This document shows, piece by piece, positions 33,781 to 34,536 of a DNA stretch of 34,536 bases. The DNA is from Elysia marginata (Eukaryota > Mollusca > Gastropoda > Plakobranchidae). The DNA lies in NCBI GenBank assembly GCA_019649035.1, contig BMAT01002802.1, forward strand, positions 611,976 through 646,511, read 5' to 3'. Made by a program: the position numbers and the translations under genes. A model generated the notes under the pieces. That model ran no database searches and had not been told where the DNA came from. It saw nothing but the letters and a program-made list of their open reading frames with translations. Position 1 is the first letter of the stretch; the number at the start of each line of letters is the position of its first letter.

Positions 33781-34366
33781 TAAAATTCACATTTTAGCGG
33801 TACAAAATTATTCGCAAGGTGGTCTTTTCGTCTGGAAGGGAAAATACAAAATGAAAATGTAAGTGGAAGCAAAATCATCTAAAGCACTATAAAGAGCAAC
33901 ATTAGGGATCTTTTTGAAGGGTCAAAGATTCAATTCATATTAATGAAACACATACGTCATGAGATATAAATATTAAAAAGAATTACATCAGGAGATACAA
34001 AAATTTTATTTCCACGTGGTCCCTATGTCTCACTTTTTTTTATAAGGTTTGTCGACAACATCTGATAACCATGTAGAAAAACTCGAAACCCTTCAAAAAA
34101 TTTAGTTATATACATATCGAACAGGTTTCACTCGCTACAAAACTCAATTAAATAAAACAACCATAGCTCTTACAGTAGAATCAGCACGAAAATGGTCAGC
34201 AATTGTAACACCACAACCCTTAGTTTCTTAAGAGCCTAATAACACAATTAAATATTAAGTTCCATTAGACGTAAACCCTCTAATGCACTTCCTATTAGGA
34301 CTATCTAATGCAGTAACGTAGAAAATCACAAACTCTTATTTTTTTACAAGCAGCACTGTTTTTTTT
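33781..34366 (-). other. Non-coding 3' internal region of the retrotransposon
   Basis: About 590 bp lie between the end of the pol frame and the purine tract. Stops occur in all frames and no integrase zinc-binding (HHCC) or D,D35E pattern is visible. It could be a 3' untranslated region or the scar of a deletion. Confidence 0.6.
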
Positions 34367-34534
34367 TCAACATAAACGTGATAAAGCATCCGCATGGCAG
34401 TTTTCTTTGCCAGGTATAGCAGCAAGGCTAAATGAAAACTCCTGCAAGGCTAGTGCCCATCTCATCAGTCTAGAATTTCTGGCTCTACCCTTTTTCAGGA
34501 AGAGCAGAGGTTTATGATTATTTTGTAAAACAAA
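34367..34534 (-). CDS. Ty3/Gypsy pol, C-terminal RNase H fragment
   Basis: The minus frame, open at the window edge, encodes 55 residues then TGA. It shows the conserved order HKPLLFLKK, RNSRLMRWALALQEF, IPGKEN and ADALSR, which is the end of the RNase H domain in Ty3/Gypsy elements. RNase H removes the RNA strand during reverse transcription of the element. The last catalytic Asp, in ADALSR, is present. The position before HKPL is Asn-Asn where the family has Thr-Asp-His-Lys, so the third catalytic Asp seems replaced by Asn. The frame stops two codons after ADALSR instead of continuing into integrase. Upstream RT, protease and gag would lie beyond the right edge. Confidence 0.87.
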   Translation of the reverse strand, partial: FVLQNNHKPLLFLKKGRARNSRLMRWALALQEFSFSLAAIPGKENCHADALSRLC

Positions 34535-34536
34535 GT

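Overview
The window reads as non-coding nuclear DNA from an animal, from a draft assembly with two runs of N (3769-3772 and 16316-16360). It is strongly A+T-rich, has no operon-like gene layout, and no ORF that I recognise as a host gene. It is full of microsatellites and eukaryotic transposon remains. The transposon types present are a Ty3/Gypsy LTR element, two non-LTR (LINE) 3' ends, tRNA-derived SINEs and a MITE. Together with recurring CTAGATCTAG and TAGGCCTA words, they fit a marine or freshwater invertebrate, most plausibly a mollusc (gastropod). That placement is inference, not proof.

Layout, left to right. 1-760 is featureless A/T-rich DNA. 764-1235 is a MITE with near-perfect 28-bp terminal inverted repeats and a CTG target duplication. 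2640-2930 has a short coding-like stretch with several stops. 4923-5423 holds a 26-bp tandem duplication and a (GAA)/(GTA) microsatellite. 6660-6720 is a possible SINE head. 10260-10456 is a (TTC)n pyrimidine tract and 11745-11932 a (CTA)n array. 13180-13344 is a 26-bp minisatellite. 16112-16546 is a 36-bp-period repeat duplicated across an assembly gap. 17796-18704 carries two unrelated LINE ORF2 C-terminal fragments in the same orientation. 19942-20024 is (GA)n, 21299-21508 is AAT/ATG-rich and 25995-26043 is (TC)n. 28104-28404 is a SINE flanked by a perfect 14-bp target duplication. About 31035-31110 and 32878-32945 are two more SINE heads. 33276-34536 is the 3' part of a minus-strand Ty3/Gypsy element: LTR, purine tract, about 590 bp of non-coding DNA, then the end of RNase H.

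Three G+C-richer patches look promoter- or enhancer-like by motif content: about 22838-22887, 24149-24210, and 31873-32495. No gene can be tied to any of them from this window.

The most interesting item is the right-end retrotransposon. Its reading frame ends two codons after the RNase H ADALSR motif, and no integrase lies between it and the LTR. That is either an integrase deletion or the inverted domain order (integrase before reverse transcriptase) known from Gmr1-like Ty3/Gypsy elements. The RNase H fragment also has Asn where the family has a catalytic Asp.
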